From Spirochaetia bacterium (GTDB lineage: Bacteria; Spirochaetota; Spirochaetia; Treponematales; Breznakiellaceae), in contig BOAU01000113.1 of the NCBI GenBank assembly GCA_026002025.1, forward strand, positions 1-5,181: a stretch of DNA of 5,181 nucleotides. The letters run 5' to 3'. The translations under genes were made by a program, and so were the position numbers. Under the pieces are notes generated by a model. It did not search any database, was not told the DNA's origin, and worked only from the letters and a program-made list of their open reading frames with translations. This document shows, piece by piece, positions 1-4,833 of the stretch; the first letter of the stretch is position 1; each line of letters opens with the position of its first letter.

Positions 1-11
1 CCCCCCCCCCC
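1..11. repeat. Homopolymer C tract (G on minus strand) at window edge
   Basis: The first 11 bases are all C, and the tract may continue beyond the window. It lies 15 bases downstream of the response-regulator stop codon on the minus strand and adjoins a small palindrome (CCCCATGGGG, 8-17). Tracts of this length are prone to slipped-strand length change. No gene containing the tract can be seen from this side, so a phase-variation role cannot be judged. Confidence 0.6.
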
Positions 12-26
12 ATGGGGAGACGGTTT

Positions 27-668
27 CTACAAATCCTGAAGTTCCCGGCGGGTCTTGACCCCGGTCTTGTCGTAAATGCGGCTTATATAATTCTCCACAC
101 TCCGCAGGTTAAGGCTGAGCTGCTCCGCAATCCGCCGGTTATCCAGCCCCTGCTGGACCAGCATAAAAATCTCTCGTTCCCGTTTGGTCAGGCCGTCTAT
201 CAGTTCCGGCACGAAGCTTAATTTGGCCATCATCTTTTTATCAACATAGACATTTCCCTGGACCACGGTCTCCATGGCGGCTTCCAGTTCCGCAAGCCCC
301 TCGGCCTTGGAGATATAGCCCTGGACCCCCATGTGAAAGGCGGTTTTGATATGGGCATAATCGGCGTACACCGAATAGACCAGCACCGGCGGGGCTCTTT
401 TCTGCGCGCCGTACTGCGCGGCCAGCCAGGGCACAAGCTCAAGCCCCCATTCCTTATCCCGCAGACTGATATCAAGGATGATAAGATCCGGCGGCGGCCG
501 GAGGTTTTCCAAAAGATGACGCGCCTCTTCCAGGGATGCCGCTTCTCCCGCAATCGTCCAAGGAGATTTATCTCCAGGAGATTTATCTCCCGGCTTGTCC
601 AGGGCGGCCATAAGCCCCCGGCGCAGGAGTTCCTGGTCTTCTACTAATACTATCCGGCGTGGTTCCAT
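27..668 (-). CDS. NarL/LuxR-family two-component response regulator
   Basis: The 213-residue product has an N-terminal receiver domain and a C-terminal LuxR-type DNA-binding helix-turn-helix, the usual NarL/FixJ layout and length. Receiver residues are visible: acidic pair E10-D11, phospho-acceptor D66 in LIILDISL, S99 and K121 in GYISK. The HTH starts at about residue 160 (LTKREREIF) and ends at the C-terminus. It would be phosphorylated by a histidine kinase and act as a transcription factor; no kinase gene lies in the window, so partner and targets are unknown. I chose ATG at 668 because the receiver begins there (MEPRRIVLVED); a TTG at 704 would add 12 residues lacking domain features. 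No strong ribosome binding site precedes it. Residues 26-36 (PGDKSPGDKSP) are unusual: they come from a tandem 15-bp palindrome-containing repeat in a loop after the first helix. A second, broken copy of this gene lies at 3322-4943. Confidence 0.9.
   Translation of the reverse strand: MEPRRIVLVEDQELLRRGLMAALDKPGDKSPGDKSPWTIAGEAASLEEARHLLENLRPPPDLIILDISLRDKEWGLELVPWLAAQYGAQKRAPPVLVYSVYADYAHIKTAFHMGVQGYISKAEGLAELEAAMETVVQGNVYVDKKMMAKLSFVPELIDGLTKREREIFMLVQQGLDNRRIAEQLSLNLRSVENYISRIYDKTGVKTRRELQDL
561..590. repeat. Two tandem 15-bp units, each holding a 14-bp palindrome
   Basis: The unit AGGAGATTTATCTCC occurs twice without a gap (561-575 and 576-590). Each contains GGAGAT-TT-ATCTCC, a 6-bp stem with a 2-base loop. 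Because the period is 15, the array is in frame and encodes G-D-K-S-P twice in the response regulator's receiver domain. It resembles in design, but not in sequence, the 17-bp palindromes found further right. Confidence 0.85.
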
Positions 669-981
669 AGAGTCATGGTTTATTAAAAGGCCGGATGCCG
701 TCAAGAGGGAAAATTCCGGTTATGTTCCCTAAAATCCCCAATTTTTGTGAGTTTTGCACAGCTTTTTGAGCCAAAACACTGAATACAAACCAAAATTTTC
801 CCCCTATCAACACGGCTCAAAACACCACCGCCGCAGCCGGATAAATCGGCTTTCCATGCCGCCTGCCTTGTCGCAAATATGAAAATCGCCCGGAGAATTT
901 TTGCGTATATATAACCAAGGAAACGCTGAGAATAGAAACCGGAACTCTCCCAAAATAAGCAGATAATGAGTATAAAACCCC
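669..981. other. Intergenic region between divergent regulator and toxin-antitoxin operon
   Basis: This stretch of just over 300 bases has no convincing gene; the open frames crossing it are short and match nothing I recognise. It holds the 64-bp repeat at 744-807. TTTTGAGCC (764-772) has an inverted partner, GGCTCAAAA, about 40 bases later. A weak imperfect palindrome AGCCGGATAAATCGGCT lies at 835-851. Promoter elements for the minus-strand regulator are not clear. TTGACG on the minus strand (703-698) could be a -35 box, but it lacks a well-spaced -10. Confidence 0.5.
744..807. repeat. 64-bp direct repeat, copy 1
   Basis: Bases 744-807 match 4944-5007 at 63 of 64 positions (only 792 differs, A versus G) in the same orientation. 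The inner part TGAGTTTTGCACAGCTTTTTGA (748-769) recurs at 2072-2093 with one change. Here it sits about 75 bases upstream of the intact response-regulator start. In copy 2 it is joined directly to a response-regulator fragment, so the repeat probably belongs to the duplicated regulator locus. Its own role is unknown. Confidence 0.9.
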
Positions 982-1011
982 TTGACATTCCCTATTAAAT
1001 AGGGTTATAGT
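982..1011 (+). promoter_or_regulatory. Sigma70-type promoter with embedded palindromic operator for the toxin-antitoxin operon
   Basis: TTGACA (982-987) and TATAGT (1006-1011) are separated by 18 bases, a good housekeeping promoter. The spacer contains a perfect 15-bp palindrome, CCCTATTAAATAGGG (990-1004), placed where a bound repressor would block RNA polymerase. Antitoxins of this class usually repress their own operon, so the HTH antitoxin at 1354 is the likely ligand (inference). The expected transcription start, about seven bases after the -10, falls next to the ATG at 1019, so the message may be leaderless or nearly so. Confidence 0.8.
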
Positions 1012-1018
1012 ACCAATA

Positions 1019-1357
1019 ATGAAACGGGAATTCATCTATACCAGAAAGTTCGATAGAGAATGGGCTGCCCAAAATTTAACCGATGAAGACCAGCGGTAAA
1101 TAGAAGTGCTTCTTATGGAAAATCCGGATATCGGAGATATGATACGGGGAACCGGAGGCTTACGTAAAATACGATGGAATTTATTGGGGAAAGGAAAAAG
1201 CGGAGGTATTCGGGTTTTGTATATTGATTTACCGCATACTCAATTAATCTGTATGGTGGATTTATTCCCCAAAAACGAAAAGGAAAATTTGTCTCAAGCC
1301 GAAAGGAATGAGATTAAAAAAACGGTAAAACTAATTACGGAGGAATTGGGAAAATGA
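1019..1357 (+). pseudogene. RelE/HigB-type toxin, interrupted by an in-frame TAA
   Basis: Read through one stop, this frame encodes about 112 residues matching the RelE-superfamily toxins often called HigB-like (the group with a GTGGLRKIRW...GKSGGIRVLY...KNEKENLS signature). These normally cleave mRNA on the ribosome. The start MKREFIYTRKFDREW is the expected N-terminus, but codon 27 is TAA (1097-1099); CAA or another sense codon probably stood there. Downstream the frame is undamaged to its end, which overlaps the antitoxin start by ATGA. A restart at GTG 1106 or ATG 1115 would give about 80 residues without the first strand and helix, and neither has a good ribosome binding site. The toxin is probably inactive, though a truncated product or stop-codon readthrough is not excluded. 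No Shine-Dalgarno precedes ATG 1019. Confidence 0.85.
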
Positions 1358-1692
1358 ACAAACAATACGACAGCATTATGGAAGGATTAAACGAATTGCT
1401 CGAATACGCAAAAGGTGACACTACCAAAGCTCGTACACGGGTAATTGAAGCGCCGGATATAAAAATTTCCCCGCTTCATAGTTACAGTAAGGAACAAATA
1501 AAACAAATCCGGCTCAATAATAATCTGACCATAAAAACTTTTGCCTCCTGTATGGGGGTAAGCCAAAAAACTATCGAAAGTTGGGAAAAGGGAACCAATA
1601 CACCCTCCGGCTCATCCTTGCGCTTACTGCAAATTCTCAAAAACAAACCAAATGCCTTACAGGATTTGGAGATCGTCAGTACCGCCGTCTAA
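1354..1692 (+). CDS. XRE-family HTH antitoxin, partner of the broken toxin
   Basis: The 112-residue protein has the arrangement typical of antitoxins paired with this toxin group. A short N-terminal segment (MNKQYDSIMEGLNELLEYAKG, about 1-21) is followed by a linker and then a Cro/C1-type helix-turn-helix at roughly residues 46-95, with QIRLNNNLTIKTFA and VSQKTIESWEKG as the core helices. It would bind the toxin and the operon's operator (990-1004). The start overlaps the toxin stop (ATGA, 1354-1357), indicating translational coupling; GGAGGA at 1339-1344 can serve as ribosome binding site. With the toxin broken, this is now effectively an orphan antitoxin/repressor, which could still neutralise related toxins or regulate (inference). 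Confidence 0.88.
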   Translation: MNKQYDSIMEGLNELLEYAKGDTTKARTRVIEAPDIKISPLHSYSKEQIKQIRLNNNLTIKTFASCMGVSQKTIESWEKGTNTPSGSSLRLLQILKNKPNALQDLEIVSTAV

Positions 1693-1710
1693 ATAAACCG
1701 CCCGGGGTTA

Positions 1711-1901
1711 CTAATGGAGCTTGTAGGATGGCGATTTTTGTTCTATGCTATGTATTTCTTTTCCATAATTGGTTTCCTTTATAAGTTGTAATTTTTTTAA
1801 CGCAGTTGAGGTGTGAATAGAATTTGGTTAGTAGCTTTTTTATACCGTAATTGTTTCAGCGCCGCATCAAACTGCCGGTTTGAACCGTGAAATACCCTCA
1901 T
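1711..1901 (-). pseudogene. DUF3990-like gene relic, internally deleted and frameshifted
   Basis: On the minus strand, ATG at 1901 begins MRVFHGSNRQFD, the typical opening of DUF3990 proteins. Such proteins are about 150-200 residues and may be related to ADP-ribosyltransferases. The frame then continues only to QLRYKKATNQILF and stops at 1797. Moving one base, the other frame reads HTSTALKKLQLIKE and runs to TAG at 1711; this resembles the C-terminal end of the same family (NQ-I-FHT--AL--L). So the beginning and end survive, the middle is lost, and one base was deleted at about 1830. The start overlaps the upstream DUF3791 stop by ATGA, as expected for this gene pair. The family call rests on remembered sequence character only. 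Confidence 0.55.
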
Positions 1902-2065
1902 TTCATTTTCCTTTTTAATATATCCTCGGCAAAATAGCCGTTTTCTTCAAGCGCCTGGGTGTGTAACACCCCGTAATGACGCCGTATCAGGCTGCTAATT
2001 TCATATTGCCTGAAAAGGCGAAAGGCTTCACCGGTCTTCATATTGTGCCTGGCTGCATATTCCTC
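1898..2065 (-). pseudogene. DUF3791-like gene relic, lacking its start
   Basis: The minus-strand frame from 2065 to the TGA at 1898 encodes 55 residues with the DUF3791 pattern: EEYAARH, then AFRLFRQYEI, an IRRHYGVLHTQ motif, and YFAEDI near the end. DUF3791 proteins are small (about 70-80 residues) and commonly lie next to DUF3990 genes; their function is not established. The first 15-20 residues are missing: upstream the frame meets a stop, and six bases away begins a 22-bp repeat (2072-2093), so the 5' end was probably lost in a rearrangement there. It overlaps the DUF3990 relic by four bases. Confidence 0.6.
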
Positions 2066-2071
2066 GTTTTA

Positions 2072-2093
2072 TGAGTTTTGCACAACTTTTTGA
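2072..2093. repeat. 22-bp partial third copy of the dispersed repeat
   Basis: TGAGTTTTGCACAACTTTTTGA matches 748-769 and 4948-4969 at 21 of 22 positions, in the same orientation. The flanks beyond it do not match. It lies just outside the truncated 5' end of the DUF3791 relic. Confidence 0.75.
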
Positions 2094-2198
2094 TGCGATT
2101 CACTCACTACAGAAAAAATTTACCGTGTTAAGCTCCATATCATTCCGCGCTGTTTCGACGGCGGGAAGGGTGGGGCCCTATGGTCCTGTCATATACAC

Positions 2199-2206
2199 AA
2201 AGGAGG
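2199..2206 (+). promoter_or_regulatory. Strong ribosome binding site
   Basis: AAAGGAGG lies seven bases before ATG 2214. It is a near-ideal Shine-Dalgarno, the strongest in the window, and fixes the start of the exported protein. No convincing -35/-10 pair was found between 2094 and 2198. Confidence 0.85.
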
Positions 2207-2213
2207 CTTTTTT

Positions 2214-2762
2214 ATGAAAAAAGCCAAAATGGTACTTTTGGGGCTGATCGTGTTATCAGTCTCGGCCGGTTCGCTCTGCGCGCAAAGCGTTTCGGGCGAT
2301 TTCACCCTTGCTCCGGGATTTAATCCCAGTCCGCTGCAGGCGCAGGGCGGGTATCCGGGTTATGACATGGAAGCAACCATGGCGAAAGCGGCCGCATCAA
2401 AGGCCGGTTACACGAATATGTTGGGAGGCTTATATTCGTGGCAAAACGGCGATGTACTCGGCGGCGCTTTAACCGCGGGTCTTGAAGGCGTCGGTCTTGC
2501 CGGTAGTATCCTCGGACTCGCCCTGAGCAGCCAATTAGCTGAGGCAGGGGGCGTGGGCCTTTTTATGGGCGTTACATTTGGCGGCGCAGGGGTGCTTGTT
2601 GCCGGTACCTTAGTCGGATATTTCCGCGGAATCAGTCTGTACAAAAAACTGAACGCTGATACCGCCTCGGCCAATCCGCTCAATCATATTAATGTGCTGC
2701 CCGTACCCACCAGTGACGGCAAAAACCTGGGTCTGGCTCTGTCCTATTCTGTGAAGTTTTAG
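2214..2762 (+). CDS. Exported glycine-rich membrane-associated protein, possibly P13-like
   Basis: The 182-residue protein starts with a clear signal peptide: KK, a hydrophobic core (VLLGLIVLSVSAG) and a likely cleavage after LCA (residue 23). The Cys at 22 follows Leu and does not make a good lipobox, so a lipoprotein is less likely. Two Gly/Ala-rich hydrophobic stretches follow, about residues 83-104 and 113-137, separated by SSQLAEAGG, and then the polar segment RGISLYKKLN. The C-terminus, LGLALSYSVKF, ends in Phe with alternating hydrophobics, a hallmark of outer-membrane proteins. Short spirochaete proteins of this build are sometimes placed with the Borrelia P13 family; that link is inference from layout and could be wrong. 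It is monocistronic by appearance, its neighbours are gene relics, and the reading frame is fully intact, so it is probably expressed. Confidence 0.8.
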   Translation: MKKAKMVLLGLIVLSVSAGSLCAQSVSGDFTLAPGFNPSPLQAQGGYPGYDMEATMAKAAASKAGYTNMLGGLYSWQNGDVLGGALTAGLEGVGLAGSILGLALSSQLAEAGGVGLFMGVTFGGAGVLVAGTLVGYFRGISLYKKLNADTASANPLNHINVLPVPTSDGKNLGLALSYSVKF

Positions 2763-2796
2763 CTGAATTACACTGCCCAGTACACGGGGGCTGCCA

Positions 2797-2813
2797 TCGG
2801 ACCGCAGGTCTGC
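2797..2813. repeat. 17-bp interrupted palindrome, copy A
   Basis: TCGGACCGCAGGTCTGC is T, a 6-bp stem CGGACC/GGTCTG with one G-T wobble, a GCA loop, and C. It fits the same design and flanking bases as the four copies in the insertion sequence. An alternative pairing, CCGCAG-GT-CTGCGG (2802-2815), is a perfect 6-bp stem. It lies 34 bases after the exported-protein stop and 11 bases before the point where DUF4143 homology begins. It could weakly act as a terminator, but no good T-tract follows. Confidence 0.65.
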
Positions 2814-2823
2814 GGGCGGCCTG

Positions 2824-3297
2824 GTTTATTTACTGGAGCCCTACTATAACAACTTCAATAAGCGGCTCATGAAAACCCCGAAAGTATACTTCCTTGACAC
2901 CGGGCTTGCCTGCTGGCTGTTGGGTTGGAACACGCCGGAACAACTGGTAAACGGCACTGCATGGGGACACATTTTTGAGAGCTTTGTTTTGGCGGAGGTG
3001 CTGAAAAGCTGTTACAACGACGGCATGGTAAAACCTCCGCTGTTCTACTATCGGGACAAGGATAAAAACGAAATCGACTTGCTGATAGAAAATGGCGACA
3101 TGCTCTGCCCGATTGAAATTAAGACATCAAGCGACCCGACGAAATCAATGGTGAGCGCGTTCCGCTGTCTTGAGCGTATTCCGAACAAGAAAATCGGCGC
3201 CGGTGCAGTTATCTGTCTTGCGAAGGAACGATTGCCGCTTACGGCGGACACAGTAGGTCCGGGCAATGTTTGGATTATATCGGTGAACTTGATATAA
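2824..3297 (+). pseudogene. DUF4143-domain protein, 5'-truncated remnant of an AAA+ ATPase/DUF4143 gene
   Basis: The frame reads VYLLEPYYNNFNKRL then MKTPKVYFLDTGLACWLLG, the beginning of the DUF4143 domain that normally follows an AAA+ ATPase domain in proteins of about 400 residues. The ATPase half is absent: upstream of 2824 the frame stays open to 2767 but loses all resemblance. Counting from ATG 2869, E37, D70 (NEIDLLIE), E83 and K85 (PIEIKTS) form a PD-(D/E)XK-like nuclease motif, which is present in this family's C-terminus. The remainder runs intact to TAA. ATG 2869 has no ribosome binding site and would remove conserved residues, so a functional 142-residue protein is unlikely. The break coincides with the palindrome at 2797-2813. 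Cellular roles of these proteins are poorly defined. Confidence 0.8.
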
Positions 3298-3321
3298 ATT
3301 TTCTCCGGAGGAAAATTACAT

Positions 3322-3343
3322 TACAAATCCTGAAGTTCCCAGC
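3322..3343 (-). pseudogene. Response-regulator copy 2, last codons (3' side of the insertion sequence)
   Basis: Bases 3322-3343 match 28-49 of the intact response regulator at 21 of 22 positions. They encode the terminal ELQDL followed by a stop (TAA here, TAG in the intact copy). The single difference would turn R208 into W. Homology breaks at 3343/3344 and resumes at 4897, so this and the next fragment are two halves of one gene tail separated by the IS110-type element. Confidence 0.85.
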
Positions 3344-3355
3344 AATTCTCATTTT

Positions 3356-3437
3356 AAAAAAACCACGGACCACACTAACAACACGGACAAAAAGGCAAGA
3401 AATCAAAGCAAAAGTCCGTGCTGTCCGTGTGGTCCGT
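3356..3437 (-). terminator. Long imperfect hairpin with T-tract at the end of the insertion sequence
   Basis: Arms 3365-3388 and 3414-3437 are inverted repeats matching at 21 of 24 positions: an 11-bp perfect outer stem, three mismatches in the middle, and a 7-bp inner stem. Read on the minus strand, the hairpin starts 12 bases past the transposase stop and is followed by GG and seven Ts (3362-3356), a factor-independent terminator layout. The large 25-base loop is atypical. It may also protect the element end or block outside transcription (inference). Confidence 0.6.
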
Positions 3438-4102
3438 CTATGATAAAAGTCAAGCACTTTTTTGCAAAAATGTTTGACTTTTCAACAGTTTTGTATAGGC
3501 AGCCATCTTTGCCTCATGCTTCGTCGCGTCCCGCGCATAGTGATATTCCCCCTTCTTCAACATTTGATAGATTTCCGCAAGTACCCGCCTCCGCAGTCCG
3601 GTCCGTACCAATCCCGCCTTTTTATATTCACAAAGCCTTTCATACCACCGCCGCAGTTTCAGGCTGCTATCCAGGACATGATTGAGTGACTGGGTCAGCA
3701 GGGTCGCCGCAAGCTTCCTCCCCTGCTTGTTCGTCCCCTTAATGCTGGTCGAGGTATTGGAGTTTGACACTTTGGGAGCAGACCGCAAATAGCTGGTAAA
3801 ATGTTTGGAGTTCTTGAACCGGCTCACGTCTATAATATCCGCGATGATCGCTATGGCGGTGAAGACGCTTATCCCCTTCATGCTGGTCAATATCCCGATC
3901 TCCCGTATAAAAGGCTCTCCCTGAACCAATACCCTCTCCTTGAGTGCTTCCACATCCGCTTCATCCCGCTCAAGCCGGTCCAAAAGCTGGTTCACCTGAA
4001 AGTTCAGAGCCGTCTCAGGCGAGAGACCCCGTATCTTGGCCCGGCTGCGTTTGTCGAATATCTCCTCCTGGGTAAACCCGTACAGATGTTCCTTCAATAA
4101 TG

Positions 4103-4119
4103 GCGGACTGAAAGTCCGA
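4103..4119. repeat. 17-bp interrupted palindrome, copy B (in-frame within transposase)
   Basis: On the minus strand it reads TCGGACTTTCAGTCCGC, identical to the copy at 4366-4382. The stem is CGGACT/AGTCCG with a TTC loop. In the transposase it encodes R-T-F-S-P inside what would otherwise read NRIH-LLKEHLYG; the net gain appears to be 18 bases, preserving the frame. Confidence 0.85.
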
Positions 4120-4285
4120 TGTATCCGGTTCTTCAGCTGGGCGTTTTGCTTCTTGTACAACCGGTAGGTCGAAAAAAGACTCCGTAATTCCTGTATCTCA
4201 GGAGGCGGCAGGGTCACCGGACAAGCCGTCTGTTCCCCGGACAGTACCTGCATCTTGATGAGCCGGCACAGCTTGTCCGCATCCA

Positions 4286-4302
4286 TCGGACCTTTGGTCC
4301 GC
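4286..4302. repeat. 17-bp interrupted palindrome, copy C (frameshifting)
   Basis: On the plus strand it reads TCGGACCTTTGGTCCGC: stem CGGACC/GGTCCG, loop TTT, flanks T and C. Its orientation is opposite to copies B, D and E. It separates KAD from DADKLC in the transposase, at the acidic DxxD-type active-site segment, and shifts the frame by +1. Confidence 0.85.
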
Positions 4303-4365
4303 CTTGTCCGTATTGGTCCGGGCCAGGCTGATTTGCTTCAGCTCGTAGGTGTTGGCGATGATCAC

Positions 4366-4382
4366 GCGGACTGAAAGTCCGA
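4366..4382. repeat. 17-bp interrupted palindrome, copy D (frameshifting)
   Basis: On the minus strand it reads TCGGACTTTCAGTCCGC, identical over all 17 bases to copy B. It follows the codons for RVK in the transposase, shifts the frame by +2, and leads to TGA at 4364-4362. Confidence 0.85.
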
Positions 4383-4643
4383 TTTCACCCGGTCTTTGAA
4401 CAACCGGACAAATGAAAACGTCGTTATTGTCGCCTCCACCAGCACATGGGTGTCCGCCGTCAGCGTTCCGTAGAATGCTGCCAGCCCCGCTTCGTTCAGA
4501 TCAAAGGTCTCGGTACGTTTGTCCGCGGACCTTTCATCCCGATAACAACACGTGAACTTGTTCGTGTGTAAGTCGATCCCGATAAACTGCATATTCCCTC
4601 CACAAAACTTGATTGTTCGGCGGAACTCCGGTATACTTGACCA

Positions 4644-4660
4644 GCAGACCAAAGGTCTGA
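4644..4660. repeat. 17-bp interrupted palindrome, copy E (in IS noncoding end)
   Basis: On the minus strand it reads TCAGACCTTTGGTCTGC. Compared with copy C, the second stem pair has changed from G-C to A-T on both sides, so the hairpin is preserved. It lies in the left end of the insertion sequence, about 50 bases before the transposase start. Confidence 0.75.
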
Positions 4661-4709
4661 CGTCTATTCGGGGTATTGATCCGCTTAAAAACCAATCCCC
4701 AAGAAGCAA

Positions 4710-4833
4710 ATGCGGCTACCGGTTGTTATTCGTGGTTACGGGGTCAGTGTTCTGCCCCAGGTCCACAGCAACCGGTAGTTGTCCTTCCGAACTCCTACAG
4801 CATACCAGATAAGCCGCATACTATTTATCATAG
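4710..4833 (-). ncRNA. Candidate IS110 bridge (seek) RNA in the left noncoding end
   Basis: Nested pairing is dense. The outer stem is ATGCGGCT (4819-4812) with AGCCGCAT (4717-4710). The next stem is TACCGGTTG (4777-4769) with CAACCGGTA (4725-4717), stacked on the same 3' strand. Inside is GTGG (4766-4763) with CCAC (4735-4732), then a four-by-four internal loop, then GGGGCAG (4758-4752) with CTG-A-CCCC (4747-4740). A small CTAT/ATAG hairpin (4833-4821) sits at the 5' side. A 34-base unpaired segment faces the junction of the two outer stems. IS110-group elements encode a bridge RNA just here, upstream of the transposase, with loops that pair to target and donor. The exact RNA ends and guide bases cannot be assigned from one sequence. 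Confidence 0.6.

Larger units (their letters stand above)
3450..4592 (-). pseudogene. IS110-family DEDD transposase, split by two palindrome insertions
   Basis: The start is ATG 4592 (MQFIGIDLHTNKF) with GGAGGG just upstream (4601-4596). The N-terminal RuvC-like domain shows D7 in GIDLH and E53 in VLVEAT. The frame stops at 4362 soon after KDRVK; the middle continues in another frame as VIIANTYELKQISLARTNTDKAD, and the original frame returns at 4286 with DADKLCRL, the third and fourth acidic positions. The C-terminal Tnp20 domain follows: LTSMKGISVFTAIAIIADIIDVSRF, then SNTSTSIKGTNKQGRKLA with the conserved serine region, ending at KSA. Shifts of +2 at 4366-4382 and +1 at 4286-4302 add to a multiple of three, so both outer parts are in the same frame. 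A third insertion at 4103-4119 adds about six codons (RTFSPP) in frame. Corrected length is about 370 residues, normal for the family. Confidence 0.9.

Noticed and set aside
669..704. A TTG start at 704 giving a longer response regulator
   Set aside because: The extra 12 residues precede the first receiver strand and fit no domain. ATG 668 places the acidic pair at residues 10-11, as usual in this family.
835..851. AGCCGGATAAATCGGCT as a further member of the palindrome families
   Set aside because: The stem needs a bulge and neither the flanks nor the sequence match the 17-bp or 14-bp families. It is kept only as a note in the intergenic entry.
701..1035. Two overlapping minus-strand open frames upstream of the response regulator
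   Set aside because: They cover the dispersed repeat, the promoter and the operator of the toxin-antitoxin operon. They have no ribosome binding site and no recognisable protein character.
2408..2683. Minus-strand open frame inside the exported-protein gene
   Set aside because: It is a shadow of a Gly/Ala-rich coding sequence. The plus-strand gene has a signal peptide and a strong ribosome binding site.
4286..4382. Programmed frameshifting in the transposase
   Set aside because: IS110 transposases are normally one frame, no slippery heptamer is seen, and each shift coincides with a copy of the same inserted palindrome. Insertion damage explains it better.
4615..4660. Short matches between the IS left end (GTCAAG, ACCGGAGT, AGTTCC on the minus strand) and the interrupted target gene, as possible guide sequences
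   Set aside because: The matches are 6-8 bases, are spaced differently from the target, and lie outside the main structured hairpin, so chance is not excluded.
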